Shown here: piece after piece, positions 1-8,178 of the stretch
Numbering within the stretch: the first letter of the stretch is position 1
Layout of the letters: every line of letters begins with the position of its first letter
DNA from: Nemertoderma westbladi
Lineage: Eukaryota; Xenacoelomorpha; Nemertodermatida; Nemertodermatidae
NCBI GenBank assembly: GCA_032718475.1
Contig: JAUCBJ010004006.1
Coordinates: 1-35,346, forward strand
DNA: 35,346 nt
Direction of reading: 5' to 3'
The notes under the pieces: generated by a model
The model's database searches: none
Seen by the model: only the letters and a program-made list of their open reading frames with translations
What the model was told of the DNA's origin: nothing
Program-made: the position numbers and the translations under genes

Positions 1-795
1 TATATCTAAAGGTATTTCATCAACATTTGGACTTAATTTTAACCCCAGAATAGCTCGAGCAATGGTCTTACAAAAGAAATGTGGCCCAGCTGCACCATTA
101 ACAAAGGCAATTGCAACAAGTTTACCCAGAAAGTAGTATAGATCGAGGGAACTTAGATAGTGATGGAATGTATATGATGGATAAGATCCACGGAAGAGGT
201 TGGATGGTTGCGAATTAAAGAAAATCGTCAATAATTCTCGGGTTGGCCCACCAGTATCAGCCCCATCTTCTCCAATAAATTTGACCATTATTTGTGGTGA
301 ATTGATTGGTAATTCCGCCATAAGTTCATAAACGCTATCTACTACTCGACTATGTGGGACCTCAAATACGCTATACTGGCACTGATCTTCGCTTCTATAC
401 TTATCCATTATATCCTCAAACGCATTTCTGAAACTTAATGGTAACTCAGGTTGAGTTTCACTGTTTTCTAAAGCATCAATATCTTCGTTTATACTCTGTT
501 CGATTGCAGAACAATTGATACAATTGTTCTGGTTTCGGGGTCTAGACAAACCATAAACAGCACATACCAACTGGCGATCAGACACCCTAGGCAATGGATC
601 ATTAAAACTATGGGCAGGTCCCTCACCTCCTGTTAGAATTATGGGATTCATTATAGAGCTGCCAACATTTTTTTCTGCTTGAACTTGAACCACCATTGAA
701 ACTGGATTTATTTCAACAGTGTCTTCAACATCATCATGAACCATGCTATGAAATGCAAAGCTACTTTGGTTAGTAGTACCTTCTACGTCTTCTTC
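1..795 (-). CDS. HECT-domain E3 ubiquitin ligase (G2E3-like), exon 2, partial at window edge
   Basis: Codons read without a stop from 795 down to base 1. The stretch at about 300-200 reads QIMVKFIGEDGADTGGPTRE, the hallmark opening of a HECT domain (GxDxGGPxRE), followed by LFRGSYPSYTFHH, YYFLGKLVAIAFVNG and AARAILG-type helices of the N-lobe. HECT ligases take ubiquitin from an E2 onto a C-lobe cysteine and pass it to a substrate. That C-lobe and the catalytic cysteine lie beyond the window, so activity cannot be judged. Before the HECT domain is a linker with a CINC pair and an acidic stretch. The closest type I know is the G2/M-phase-specific E3 ligase-like family, which is expanded in many invertebrates. 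The family call is firm and the subfamily call tentative. Confidence 0.85.
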
Positions 796-847
796 CTTTA
801 ATGTTGCCAGTATTGTAAGTATTATAGTAAGTATTGTATTGTATTAC
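796..847 (-). other. Putative 52-nt phase-0 intron in the HECT gene
   Basis: On the minus strand the segment starts GTAATAC and ends TTAAAG. The exon before ends on a whole codon (KHV) and the next begins on a whole codon (EEDVEG), so removing it restores one frame from ATG to the HECT domain. There is no polypyrimidine tract and the interior is ATAC/TTAC repeats, so a repeat-slippage frameshift is the competing explanation. Confidence 0.55.
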
Positions 848-1513
848 AACATGTTTGATATAACTACCGAACAAACTAGATTCTGGTATAATGTCACCAA
901 CTGGGTTACATAATACAAAGTTATATTGACTTAGCCTATAATCCCGGTTACAACGTTTCAAACAAGGGCTTTCCCCACCAGGAAACAACATTTCCACCAC
1001 GCTAGCCTGTATCTCAGCAGTTGTGTTGTCCACGTTAACATCGCAACGAAATGAGGTCGAAGCTCCAAGTGCATTACGAATCAATGTAGGTGTACCGTTG
1101 GTTTCATTCTTCACCTTAAAACTGAATATGACCTTCCTCTCCAAGTATCTAGGGTGACCTCGTGCCACTCGCCCACCATGACGCCGGTTTCTACGAATTC
1201 TATCACTGACAATGGCAGAACGTACTGGTATAGGAGCAGTAGTTGTAGGCCTATTGATAATATTAGCTGTGGAACTATTGTTACTGGTAGTAGGTGTTGC
1301 AGTGAATACATCCCCGGCCCCGGCGTCTGAAGTACCACTACCAGTACCCGTCCTATGCCTATTACCGGTAGGCCTACCATTATTTATTCCTGCAGCAGCT
1401 ATCATTTCTAAAAGATTACTCCTTAGAGTTGAAAGATGACCGTGTTCATTTTCGCCAACCCGATGAGAAGTTCGTTGCTGTTGCATGGTCTGTCTATCTC
1501 CAGCTTCAGACAT
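848..1513 (-). CDS. HECT-domain E3 ligase (G2E3-like), exon 1 with start codon
   Basis: 222 codons from ATG at 1513, with A at -3, to a GT donor at 847. Residues 1 to about 100 are low complexity, rich in T, S, G and N, and probably disordered. An Arg-rich patch (RIRRNRRHGGRVARGH) follows. The last ~100 residues look folded and include VVEMLFPGGESPCLKRC, resembling the LFPxGxSP segment of N-terminal regions in G2E3-like proteins (from memory, not searched). This frame would stop at 770, but a 52-nt phase-0 GT-AG segment (847-796), if removed, joins it exactly to the HECT frame. The alternative is a slippage frameshift in the ATACAATAC-rich stretch, which would make this a pseudogene. Upstream there is no clear TATA box. 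Confidence 0.75.
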
Positions 1514-1570
1514 ACTGATGCAAGGTTCATATAGTTATTGTATATGTGTTTAACATCCATAGATTGTATA

Positions 1571-1624
1571 AATTATAAGTAATTAAACAGGACTATCCTT
1601 AGTCCTGTTTAATTACTTATAATT
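1571..1624. repeat. Perfect 25-bp inverted repeat, 4-nt loop
   Basis: Arms 1571-1595 and 1600-1624 are exact reverse complements around TCCT. The 14-mer TTCATATAGTTATT occurs at 1526-1539 and again at 1623-1636, so the hairpin lies between direct repeats. It sits about 60 bp upstream of the HECT start codon. A hairpin regulatory element or a tiny foldback insertion are both possible. Confidence 0.85.
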
Positions 1625-2509
1625 CATATAGTTATTATCATGTAGTTATTATAATGAATAGGTACTGGAATTCAATATAGCATGTAGTAACTCAACCTCA
1701 GCAGGCTAAAACATTGTAGATAGCCTAACTGTCAGATTGTAATAGGCCTACAGCTTATGGCTTAACATGTAGGCCTAACACTACAAAAATGATTACCCCC
1801 CCCCCCCCCCCCCCCCCTCCAAAAAAAAATTAACCATTATTTGTATTAGGCGGGAAACATCTCAAAATCGACACCCCCCCCCCCCCCCCCACAACCGTCC
1901 CACTAAAATACAAATACATTATGAATTATTTAGGACCACAACTGCATTTAACTGCACTACGGTACAACAAGCAGACAAGACATCATCTACCAGCATAGAG
2001 CTCTATCACAACACTTAATGTATGTGTATGACTACTTACAGCACAGTATTGCAGTATTAGTATACTAATGTGGTACTGGACTGCTGTATTGTGTACCGGT
2101 TAGCCAGTCTGCCAGTAGGTTACAGGTTACTGCAGTACTGAGACTTACAACAATTGTTATGATAATGACTCAAACCAGCAGGCATGACTGGCGGATCATT
2201 ATCAACTTTAAATTTCCCTCCAGTACGCTTAAGCTACCACCACAGCATGAGGCAACCTGGAGTTATTTGATTGGCTTAAAAATATTTCAAGCTATTCGTC
2301 ACTCATATTTACTAAAAATCGATTTGCAAATTCTAAAAATGATTTCAAGCTATTCTGAAGCTGTGATTGGGTATTTTTAATTGCTATTAAAATCGAGAAA
2401 TTGCAAATTGAGAAAAAAAATCAAATTGTCCTAAATCAGCCACCGTAGGAAATGCTTAGCGGAATGGATCTGCTAACATTTTTCATACTGATACTTCTAC
2501 TAATATAAT
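1625..2509. other. Intergenic region with C22 and C17 tracts
   Basis: No credible gene. Contains C22 at 1796-1817 and C17 at 1874-1890, the second in a sequence context similar to the first (both precede AT-rich DNA). The 73-codon ORF at 2159-2380 has no recognisable feature and is most likely chance. Confidence 0.7.
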
Positions 2510-2636
2510 CGTCTTGCTGCATTGCAGCTGTTCATTAAGCCACAAAAATTGTGCCACCACTGTCATGCAATCCAGAATTGGCATGCTAAAATGCAGCATG
2601 CATTGAGAATGATGACAAAATCGTGCTTCCACAACT
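2510..2636 (-). mobile_element. Decayed 3' tail of LINE-R
   Basis: Shares TGCTGCATTGCAGCTG, GGCATGCT and CACAACTCCCTATC with the 3' ends of the better preserved copies at 8179, 12481 and 21531, but with many changes and an internal rearrangement. It runs into the duplicated block that follows. The oldest LINE-R copy in the window by eye. Confidence 0.6.
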
Positions 2637-3180
2637 CCCTATCCCCCAAGACTTACGCGAGATTATCCGCATCTTCAAGGCCAGTGTCCTTTAAGAGGCT
2701 AAATTAGAAGGTCATGCGCTGTCCACCATGTTTAATTTCTCCATTATACTGTCAAAGCACATGATTATAAACAGGGTGGTCCACACGGCAAAAGCAATGC
2801 CTTGTGAAACTAATTTTTGCATATGATATACTGTATAAGTTATACCAAGCTGCCTGCCTATGTTACTGACAATTATGACCTCTAAAACCTGAAAACAATC
2901 ATGAAAATCCCTATCCCCCAAGACTTTCGCGAGATTATCCGCATCTTCAAGGCCAGTGTCCTTTAAGAGGCTAAATTAGAAGGTCATGCGCTGTCCACCA
3001 TGTTTAATTTCTCCATTATACTGTCAAAGCACATGATTATGAACAGGGTGGTCCACACGGCAAAAGCAATGCCTTGTGAAACTAATTTTTGCATATGATA
3101 TACTGTATAAGTTATACCAAGCTGCCTGCCTATGTTACTGACAATTATGACCTCTAAAACCTGAAAACAATCATGAAAAT
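2637..3180. repeat. 272-bp tandem duplication containing LINE-R remnant
   Basis: Unit 1 is 2637-2908 and unit 2 is 2909-3180. I see only two substitutions between them (ACTTACGC/ACTTTCGC and ATTATAAAC/ATTATGAAC), so the duplication is recent. The first ~100 bp of each is LINE-R 3' sequence (CATCTTCAAGGCCAGTGTCC) and the rest is unrelated. No coding capacity. Confidence 0.93.
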
Positions 3181-3459
3181 ATGTTCATTATTTCCATTTT
3201 AGTGTAATCAATACCATTCGTTTCCTGTCAATCTCGATCAGTTAGTTGCATTATGCATCTTCCTCATGCATTGGGACTCCTGTTAGAAGTCGCAACAGAG
3301 GGACAGAGACGGTCCAACAAACATAAAGGTAGGTAATATCCAAAGATATTTCATTATTAAAAAGTGAAAAAATGTTTATGTTTTAGGTTTTGATGAAGCA
3401 CAGTGAAGATATATTTATAGCCCGTTTACTTCATATCCATTGAAGTTTACAAGGGAATG
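3181..3459. other. Intergenic, no feature recognised
   Basis: AT-rich sequence without an ORF or repeat that I can support. Confidence 0.6.
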
Positions 3460-3575
3460 TCTTCTGTCCGATGGCATCATCGTGTTTCTCTTCTGTCCGA
3501 TGGCATCATCGTGTTTCTCTTCTGGCCGATGGCATCATCGTGTTTCTCTTCTGTCCGATGGCATCATCATGTTTC
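3460..3575. repeat. 29-bp minisatellite, 4 copies
   Basis: Four units at 3460, 3489, 3518 and 3547, core TCTGTCCGATGGCATCATCG, with one change each in units 3 and 4. The period is not a multiple of three, so the 63-codon ORF over it changes frame at each unit and is not a repeat protein. It lies about 270 bp beyond the stop codon of gene A. Confidence 0.95.
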
Positions 3576-3843
3576 TTATAGGGGCCATAAATGAACAACT
3601 GGTAGTATCTGGGTTGTGGGTTAACAAATAAATCAATATAAAATGATATTAAAATTACTTTGAGCTAATCTGTATTACATTATTGGTTGTTAAAAATTTT
3701 ACTGGTGTGGAAGAAATATCTTCTAATCATTATGAATTCTCAGAAATTATAATTAATTAGTACCTAGTTATATAACCTAAGTGATAGCCATATAAATTAT
3801 AAATGGCCTATTTTGAAAGCGATGTAGTTGTCTGATAGTTAAT
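3576..3843. other. 3' flank of gene A
   Basis: AT-rich, with no canonical AATAAA on the minus strand close to the gene A stop codon, so its polyadenylation site is not identified. Confidence 0.5.
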
Positions 3844-4071
3844 TCAATATTCAATATATTTTGCGTTCTGTAATATTTTCCACACATTATAAGTTATTCT
3901 TTTACGCCACATTATCTCAAATGTCTTCTTTTTTGTCCGATTGAAAGGTGGAATGTAGCACCAGACAGGTAGTACCACGCAGAGCGGGTGACATTCATCT
4001 CCATCTATGGAACAATATCTACCCGAGTTTATTTTATTAAAGATGTTTTTCCAATTTCTTTCAACATTATC
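3844..4071 (-). CDS. Gene A exon 2: cysteine-rich core of a secreted protein (novel family)
   Basis: 75 codons plus TGA, starting after the acceptor ATTTTGTAG at 4072. It opens in phase 0, matching the phase-0 end of exon 1 at 5864. Exon residues 20-39 carry CSIDGDECHPLC, five residues, then WCY, giving C-x6-C-x3-C-x6-C. The tail is basic (RTKKKTFEIMWRKR). The gene B exon at 21018-21254 has the identical 12-residue core with the same cysteine spacing, yet nine of the twelve codons differ and all changes are synonymous. That shows selection on the protein. The four cysteines suggest two disulfides in a secreted product. I do not recognise the family; a matrix, signalling, antimicrobial or venom-type peptide cannot be told apart from sequence alone. 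Confidence 0.8.
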   Translation of the reverse strand, partial: DNVERNWKNIFNKINSGRYCSIDGDECHPLCVVLPVWCYIPPFNRTKKKTFEIMWRKRITYNVWKILQNAKYIEY

Positions 4072-4640
4072 CTACAAAATAAAAGTTAAAAGGAAATTAA
4101 GGATAATTATCCCATATATTTGTATTTTCAAATTATTAAAAAAATAGAATATGAATAGAAAATACTATAAAAATATGAGATTATAATTGAGCAGCACTTT
4201 GTTGCAATGATTTATCAATATATAATCGTTATGCTGCATTGCAGCATGCTGCATTGCAGCTTGCTTAACCCTATTAGTACCGGGCCATAAAATATTGTAC
4301 AAATACTATTTTAACGAAAACGTCTGATTTTTTGTTTGTACGTAGGTTTCACTAGTCTGGATCCGACCGAAAAAAAACATTTTTGAAAAATATACTAGCG
4401 TTATTATATTGCAGCACCAAAATTACAAGTAGTGCACAATTTTCACAAAATTTGAAAGTTACATTTTTGGCTAATTGTTTTTAATAAAGGTTTTCTGGGG
4501 CACAAAAGCCATTGGAAAATATTTAAAAATGATCTGATTACTATAAATGGCTGTTTTAGTCCTCTACGTAGGTAGAAAAATGAAAAAAAAACCAAGTAAC
4601 CAGCACTTTTCAGTTTGAACACAAAATTTTTAATTCAATT
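4072..4640. other. Gene A intron, part before the LINE insertion
   Basis: AT-rich intron sequence. Two partial copies of the LINE-R tail motif GCATGCTGCATTGCAGC lie at about 4233-4262. TTAACCCTATTAGTACCGGG at about 4265 resembles a piggyBac terminus (TTAA plus CCCT), but no partner end was found. Confidence 0.5.
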
Positions 4641-5655
4641 AATACTACTGTACTACTACTACTACTACTAGAATTGGCATGCTGCATTGCAGCTGCATTT
4701 TTAAGAATGCTGTCCCGGATTGTCGACAAAATTGTGCCGCCACAACTCCCTATCACCCATGACATTTGCTAGATCATCCACATCTTCAAGGCCAGGTCCT
4801 TTAAGATGCGTCTCAAGAAAGTCATGGGCTGTCCACCATGCTTATTCACTCCATGAGGCTTCCAAAGCACAAGATTACGCACTGGCTAGTCCTCACGGCG
4901 AAAGCAATGTCCTGCAAGGCGGAGGCGACTTTGTTCTAGTGTCAAGCTTGGGGGAACCAATGAGACACCTCCAATGTTATATAGTGTCTGGTTGGAGCTG
5001 TGTGCATTGTACTTGACACAATGAACCCGGCGTAGCATTCTTGTGAATGTGCCATCCAGAGATTTGGTGTCCTCAGCAGTTAGAGCCCAGCATAGACTCC
5101 CATAGGGGAGTACTGGAACTACTGCTGCTCTAAATAATCGGACCTTAAGTTTCTCATTAATTATGTGACTTCAAAATCCTGGAAAGCCTATTCAAGGCTG
5201 CCCATGCCATTCCCTTACGTATTTGAAGGTCCTCACCTGACTTCCGGATCCATGATCCCAAGTAACAGAAGTCGTCCACATCTTTCAAAGTTAACTGTAA
5301 AAATTGTGGTCTTTTTGGAGTTAACAAAAAGACAAACACTAGAAGCAGCCTGTTCTAATGAGCTGAGGAGCCGTTGGTCTCCCTCTAGTGATTCTGAGAG
5401 TACTCCTAAGTCATCAGCAAAGTCTAGATCAGTTAGGTACTTGGCAGGATTTCCTCGACTTCTGGAGCCAGTAGGTGGAGTTATCATCACCCCATCATCA
5501 TTATGATGATCTAAGGAAATGCGTAGAATATAGTCAAGCACAATTATGAACAAGAATGGTGCAAGTGTGACTCCCTGGAGGACGCCCCATAACACTTCAA
5601 ATGGTTCTGTGTCACCGTCAACAGTAGACACAAATGTTGTCGAACCATCGTATAA
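4641..5655 (-). mobile_element. LINE-R copy 1, 5'-truncated, in gene A intron
   Basis: Non-LTR retrotransposon fragment in the same orientation as gene A. Its 3' end is a TAG/TAC trinucleotide tract (4641-4670), as in the copies at 8179, 12481 and 21531. Reading inward come the C-terminal zone (VHCVKYNAHISNQT-like, degraded) and then the RT core with VLWGVLQG (motif B) and DLDFADDLGVLSES (motif C, FADD). It is truncated just upstream of DGSTTFVSTVDG, exactly where it meets the splice-donor repeats at 5655. Frameshifts and a missing segment near 5290 leave it inactive. Clade not assigned; the endonuclease in sibling copies looks RTE-like. Confidence 0.9.
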
Positions 5656-5863
5656 CTTACCCATTTGTCGCTTTGGTTAATTCGGATTCCTTGTTAGAAT
5701 AATTTACCCATTTGGCGCTTTGGTTAATTCGGATTCCTTGTTAGCTAAACTTAACTTACCCATTTGGCGCTTTGGTTAATTCGGATTCTTTGTTAGACTA
5801 ACTTAACTTACCCATTTGGCGCTTTGGTTAATTCGGATTCTTTGTTAGACTAACTTAACTTAC
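5641..5863 (-). repeat. Tandem repeats of the gene A exon-1 end and splice donor
   Basis: Four units of 52, 52, 47 and a partial, read on the minus strand, follow the true exon-1 donor at 5863. Each holds GAATCCGAATTAACCAAAGC, then CAAATGG and GTAAGTTA (GTAAATTA in the third). They resemble the exon end GAAACCGAATTAACC...AAATGG|GTAAGTTA. Because TAA follows the first donor (GTA AGT TAA), using any later donor would end translation before the cysteine exon. Confidence 0.88.
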
Positions 5864-6106
5864 CCATTTGTTCCAAATAGCGGTTAATTCGGTTTCTTTG
5901 AGTTTATTAACATCTTGCTTGGTCAATGACATCTCAATAGCCATGGATAACATCTGCGTAATCATATTGAATTGTTCTGTTTTATGGGATGTGCCATATT
6001 TTTTTGGTGTGCCATATTTTTTTGGTGGGCCATATTTTTTTGGTGGGCCATATTTCATTGAAACTACTATAGTTGTTATCATATAATAAAAAATCAACAC
6101 CCGCAT
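5864..6106 (-). CDS. Gene A exon 1: signal peptide and KYGPPK repeats
   Basis: 81 codons from ATG at 6106 to a near-consensus donor TGG|GTAAGT at 5863, phase 0. Residues 1-16 (MRVLIFYYMITTIVVS) form a hydrophobic signal peptide. Residues 18-41 are four tandem hexapeptide-like units, KYGPPK twice, KYGTPK, then KYGTSHK, encoded by an 18-bp DNA repeat at 5993-6046. The last ~39 residues look helical and polar. TATATAAAC lies a few bases upstream of the ATG and could be a TATA-like element, though it is very close. Spliced to 3844-4071 the predicted precursor is 156 residues. The start is the first Met of the hydrophobic run; Met9 is possible. The KYG-rich repeat is absent from paralogue B. Confidence 0.72.
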
Positions 6107-6118
6107 AGTTTATATAAT

Positions 6119-6119
6119 A

Positions 6120-6156
<37 letters not shown>

Positions 6157-6178
6157 TATTATTATTATTATTATTATT
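6119..6178. repeat. ATT/AAT trinucleotide microsatellite
   Basis: About 20 ATT units with one interruption, immediately upstream of gene A. Confidence 0.95.
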
Positions 6179-6540
6179 CATACACATACCGAGACAGGAT
6201 ACATATGTAAATAGAAGAATTAAAAAAAATAAGGTAATTACGACATAATATATGGTTTGGAACAATTAAGGAAAAAAAAGATTATTAATATAATACAAAA
6301 GAACTAACCAAGTTACAAAAACGTTCCAAATAATATTCATAGAAAGGTTGTTATGCTACAGTACAGCACAGCACAGCACATATATGAAACGAAGGGGTAA
6401 TCCTATGGTTTGGAAAAATAAAACAAAGACTATGTATTAAAATGAGCTAACCGATGCAAGAATACAATTAAGTTTACCCCATACCCACACCGACACCTCC
6501 CCGTTGCCATATAAACAGTCCAGAATCTCCTTAAAGTGTT
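6179..6540. repeat. Diverged duplication upstream of gene A
   Basis: Two blocks about 155 bp apart (near 6250-6330 and 6408-6480) share TATGGTTTGGAA, an A-rich run and CTAACC. CAGCA repeats lie at about 6361-6380. No gene. Confidence 0.45.
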
Positions 6541-7310
6541 CTAGAACCCCTTCCCTCCCAACCAGAATTGGATACCACGGCATAGACTTGACCAACTGCG
6601 GAGTTCGACTATTTTAATTCGACGTTCCGAATTTATTTCCAATTTTACGAAGTTTGTAAGAATTAAATTTCTTGTAAGTTTACAGGAAAAGTTGATGGCA
6701 TTTGCTTCCTTTTCTACATTCGGAAAGTTTGACCCCCCCCCCCCCCCCCCCCCCCCCTTATCTCCAAGAAATGAAATTGGCGCCCCTTTCGGTTGGCGCA
6801 CACCCCTACACACCCCCTATAGCTAATAACAAAACTATTATTGAAGGGTTATTAATATTTTAATTTATAGCATATAAATAAATGACTTATGGTAAACTAA
6901 AACTAAATAGTTATTATTATAAGTTATGGTCATAAAAACTGAGCATTGCATTCAAGAAACCTATAAGGCTTGTTTATACATTTAATAATTGATAACAGCT
7001 GTTTTGGAGATTATATATTTATGTATGTATGTAGGCGTTGTATTGACTATGATGTAGTTATAGTCTCCACTGTACAAGTGATTCACACTGCTAGGTTGTA
7101 TTGCTGGAGGCCAATTTTTCGATCTGATCTGATGCAAAATATTACAGTTATCTATTTGATATGTTGATTACTGTCACTATTACAGGATTCATACCCCCTA
7201 TATAAGATAATTGTGTTTACAGCATTGTTGCTTCAACATATGAAGAAAAAACAATTGAAACAAACACAATTTCAAATTCGTGTTGGCTTATAGTACCATG
7301 TTCTCTTATT
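6541..7310. other. Intergenic region with C25 tract
   Basis: C25 at 6733-6757. The ORFs here are short, and the minus-strand one at 6541-6813 depends on the poly-C run (a glycine run). No supported gene. Confidence 0.6.
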
Positions 7311-7386
7311 GATAGATAGATAGATAGATTTATTTATACATTATGTAAAAACAATAACAAATACACCAAACAATGTATATAGGTAC
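7311..7386. repeat. Dispersed repeat end, also embedded in the 30-bp satellite
   Basis: GATAGATAGATAGA followed by TTTATTTATACATTATG and about 50 bp that recur, reverse-complemented, at 25364, 25850 and 26816. The GATA tract next to a TTTATTTATACATTATG end resembles the 3' tail of a SINE or LINE, but no full element is visible. Confidence 0.75.
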
Positions 7387-7913
7387 AAGCTTGCCAGCGC
7401 GAGCTTGCCATAATAGACGGATCCATTGCTATCAATATTGTTGTAATAAATTACGCGCCTATGCAGGGCAGCCTAAGACGAAAAACGCAAAAAAACATTG
7501 GGCAAAGTAACGTCTGTACAATACAATTATTATTTTATTGTTTGTTGTAGTGAATTATGCGAATAAGCAGGGCAGGCTAATAAGTAATAACGAATGAGAA
7601 CCCAATAGTTGTCAATGTTGAGCAGGTCTCTCAATTACACTGCTACTTACCTCCACACTGAACCTCCAACAGGGTGTTGTTTTGGCAACAATATTCTGGG
7701 CTTGGTTAGCCAGGATGATTATATTGTAGGGCCTATGTTAAAAAAAATACTGTTTGTTATTATTAGAAATGTATCTTCTCCTACAATTCTAAACGAAATA
7801 AAGCGAAATTTTGCAGAAAGCATGTCCAATAGATTCCCCCTGTGGGGTATCGACAGAATTTTAATTGAGTGAATCCTACGATTATGATCGGTCATTCTAG
7901 AATTAATTTCACT
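7387..7913. other. Intergenic with a weak ~110-bp duplication
   Basis: TTGTTGTAATAAATTACGCG...GCAGGGCAGCCTAA (about 7438) is echoed by TTGTTGTAGTGAATTATGCG...GCAGGGCAGGCTAA (about 7549). The 87-codon ORF at 7609-7872 has no recognisable feature. Confidence 0.45.
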
Positions 7914-7926
7914 GTTGCTAGGCAAC
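7914..7926. promoter_or_regulatory. Perfect X-box (RFX-type) palindrome
   Basis: GTTGCTAGGCAAC is a fully symmetric match to the RFX-factor X-box, which drives many ciliary genes in animals. It lies 4 bp upstream of an ATG in strong context (CCAACATGGCC) with locally raised CpG. Function is inferred from sequence only. Confidence 0.45.
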
Positions 7927-7930
7927 CAAC

Positions 7931-8110
7931 ATGGCCCGCGCAACCAAAACCTTACATACACAACTAGGTCCGATAATGAACCTACAACTAGGTCCGATAA
8001 TGAACCTACAACTAGGTCCGATAATGAACCTATCATCAAAGTTTCATCCAATTCCATCAATATTAACTGCAAGAAGTTGTGTGTACAAACAAACAAACAA
8101 ATTCGTATGA
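7931..8110 (+). CDS. Small ORF of 59 codons after the X-box, uncertain
   Basis: ATG at 7931 in strong Kozak context (A at -3, G at +4) opens a 59-residue frame to TGA at 8108-8110. Residues ~12-34 are GPIMNLQL repeated, from a 24-bp tandem DNA repeat that keeps frame. There is no signal peptide or known motif. It could be the first exon of a gene whose remainder is not visible, since CTAG|GTCCGA is a weak donor, or a chance ORF on a minisatellite. Confidence 0.25.
   Translation: MARATKTLHTQLGPIMNLQLGPIMNLQLGPIMNLSSKFHPIPSILTARSCVYKQTNKFV
7960..8031. repeat. 24-bp tandem repeat, 3 identical copies
   Basis: Units at 7960, 7984 and 8008, core ACTAGGTCCGATAATGAACC, identical by eye. The period is a multiple of three, so frames pass through on both strands. 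Confidence 0.95.
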
Positions 8111-8178
8111 GAAAAAAAATAAGGACTTACAACTTGGATCCGTCCAACATCCAACTTGGATCCGTTCAATTATCCACA

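Noticed and set aside
1111-1439. Hydrophobic ORFs overlapping HECT exon 1 (1111-1380 on minus, 1212-1439 on plus)
   Set aside because: Other-frame shadows of the T/S/G-rich coding region.
6541-6813. 90-codon ORF with a glycine run
   Set aside because: Depends on the C25 tract; no conserved feature and no splice or start support.
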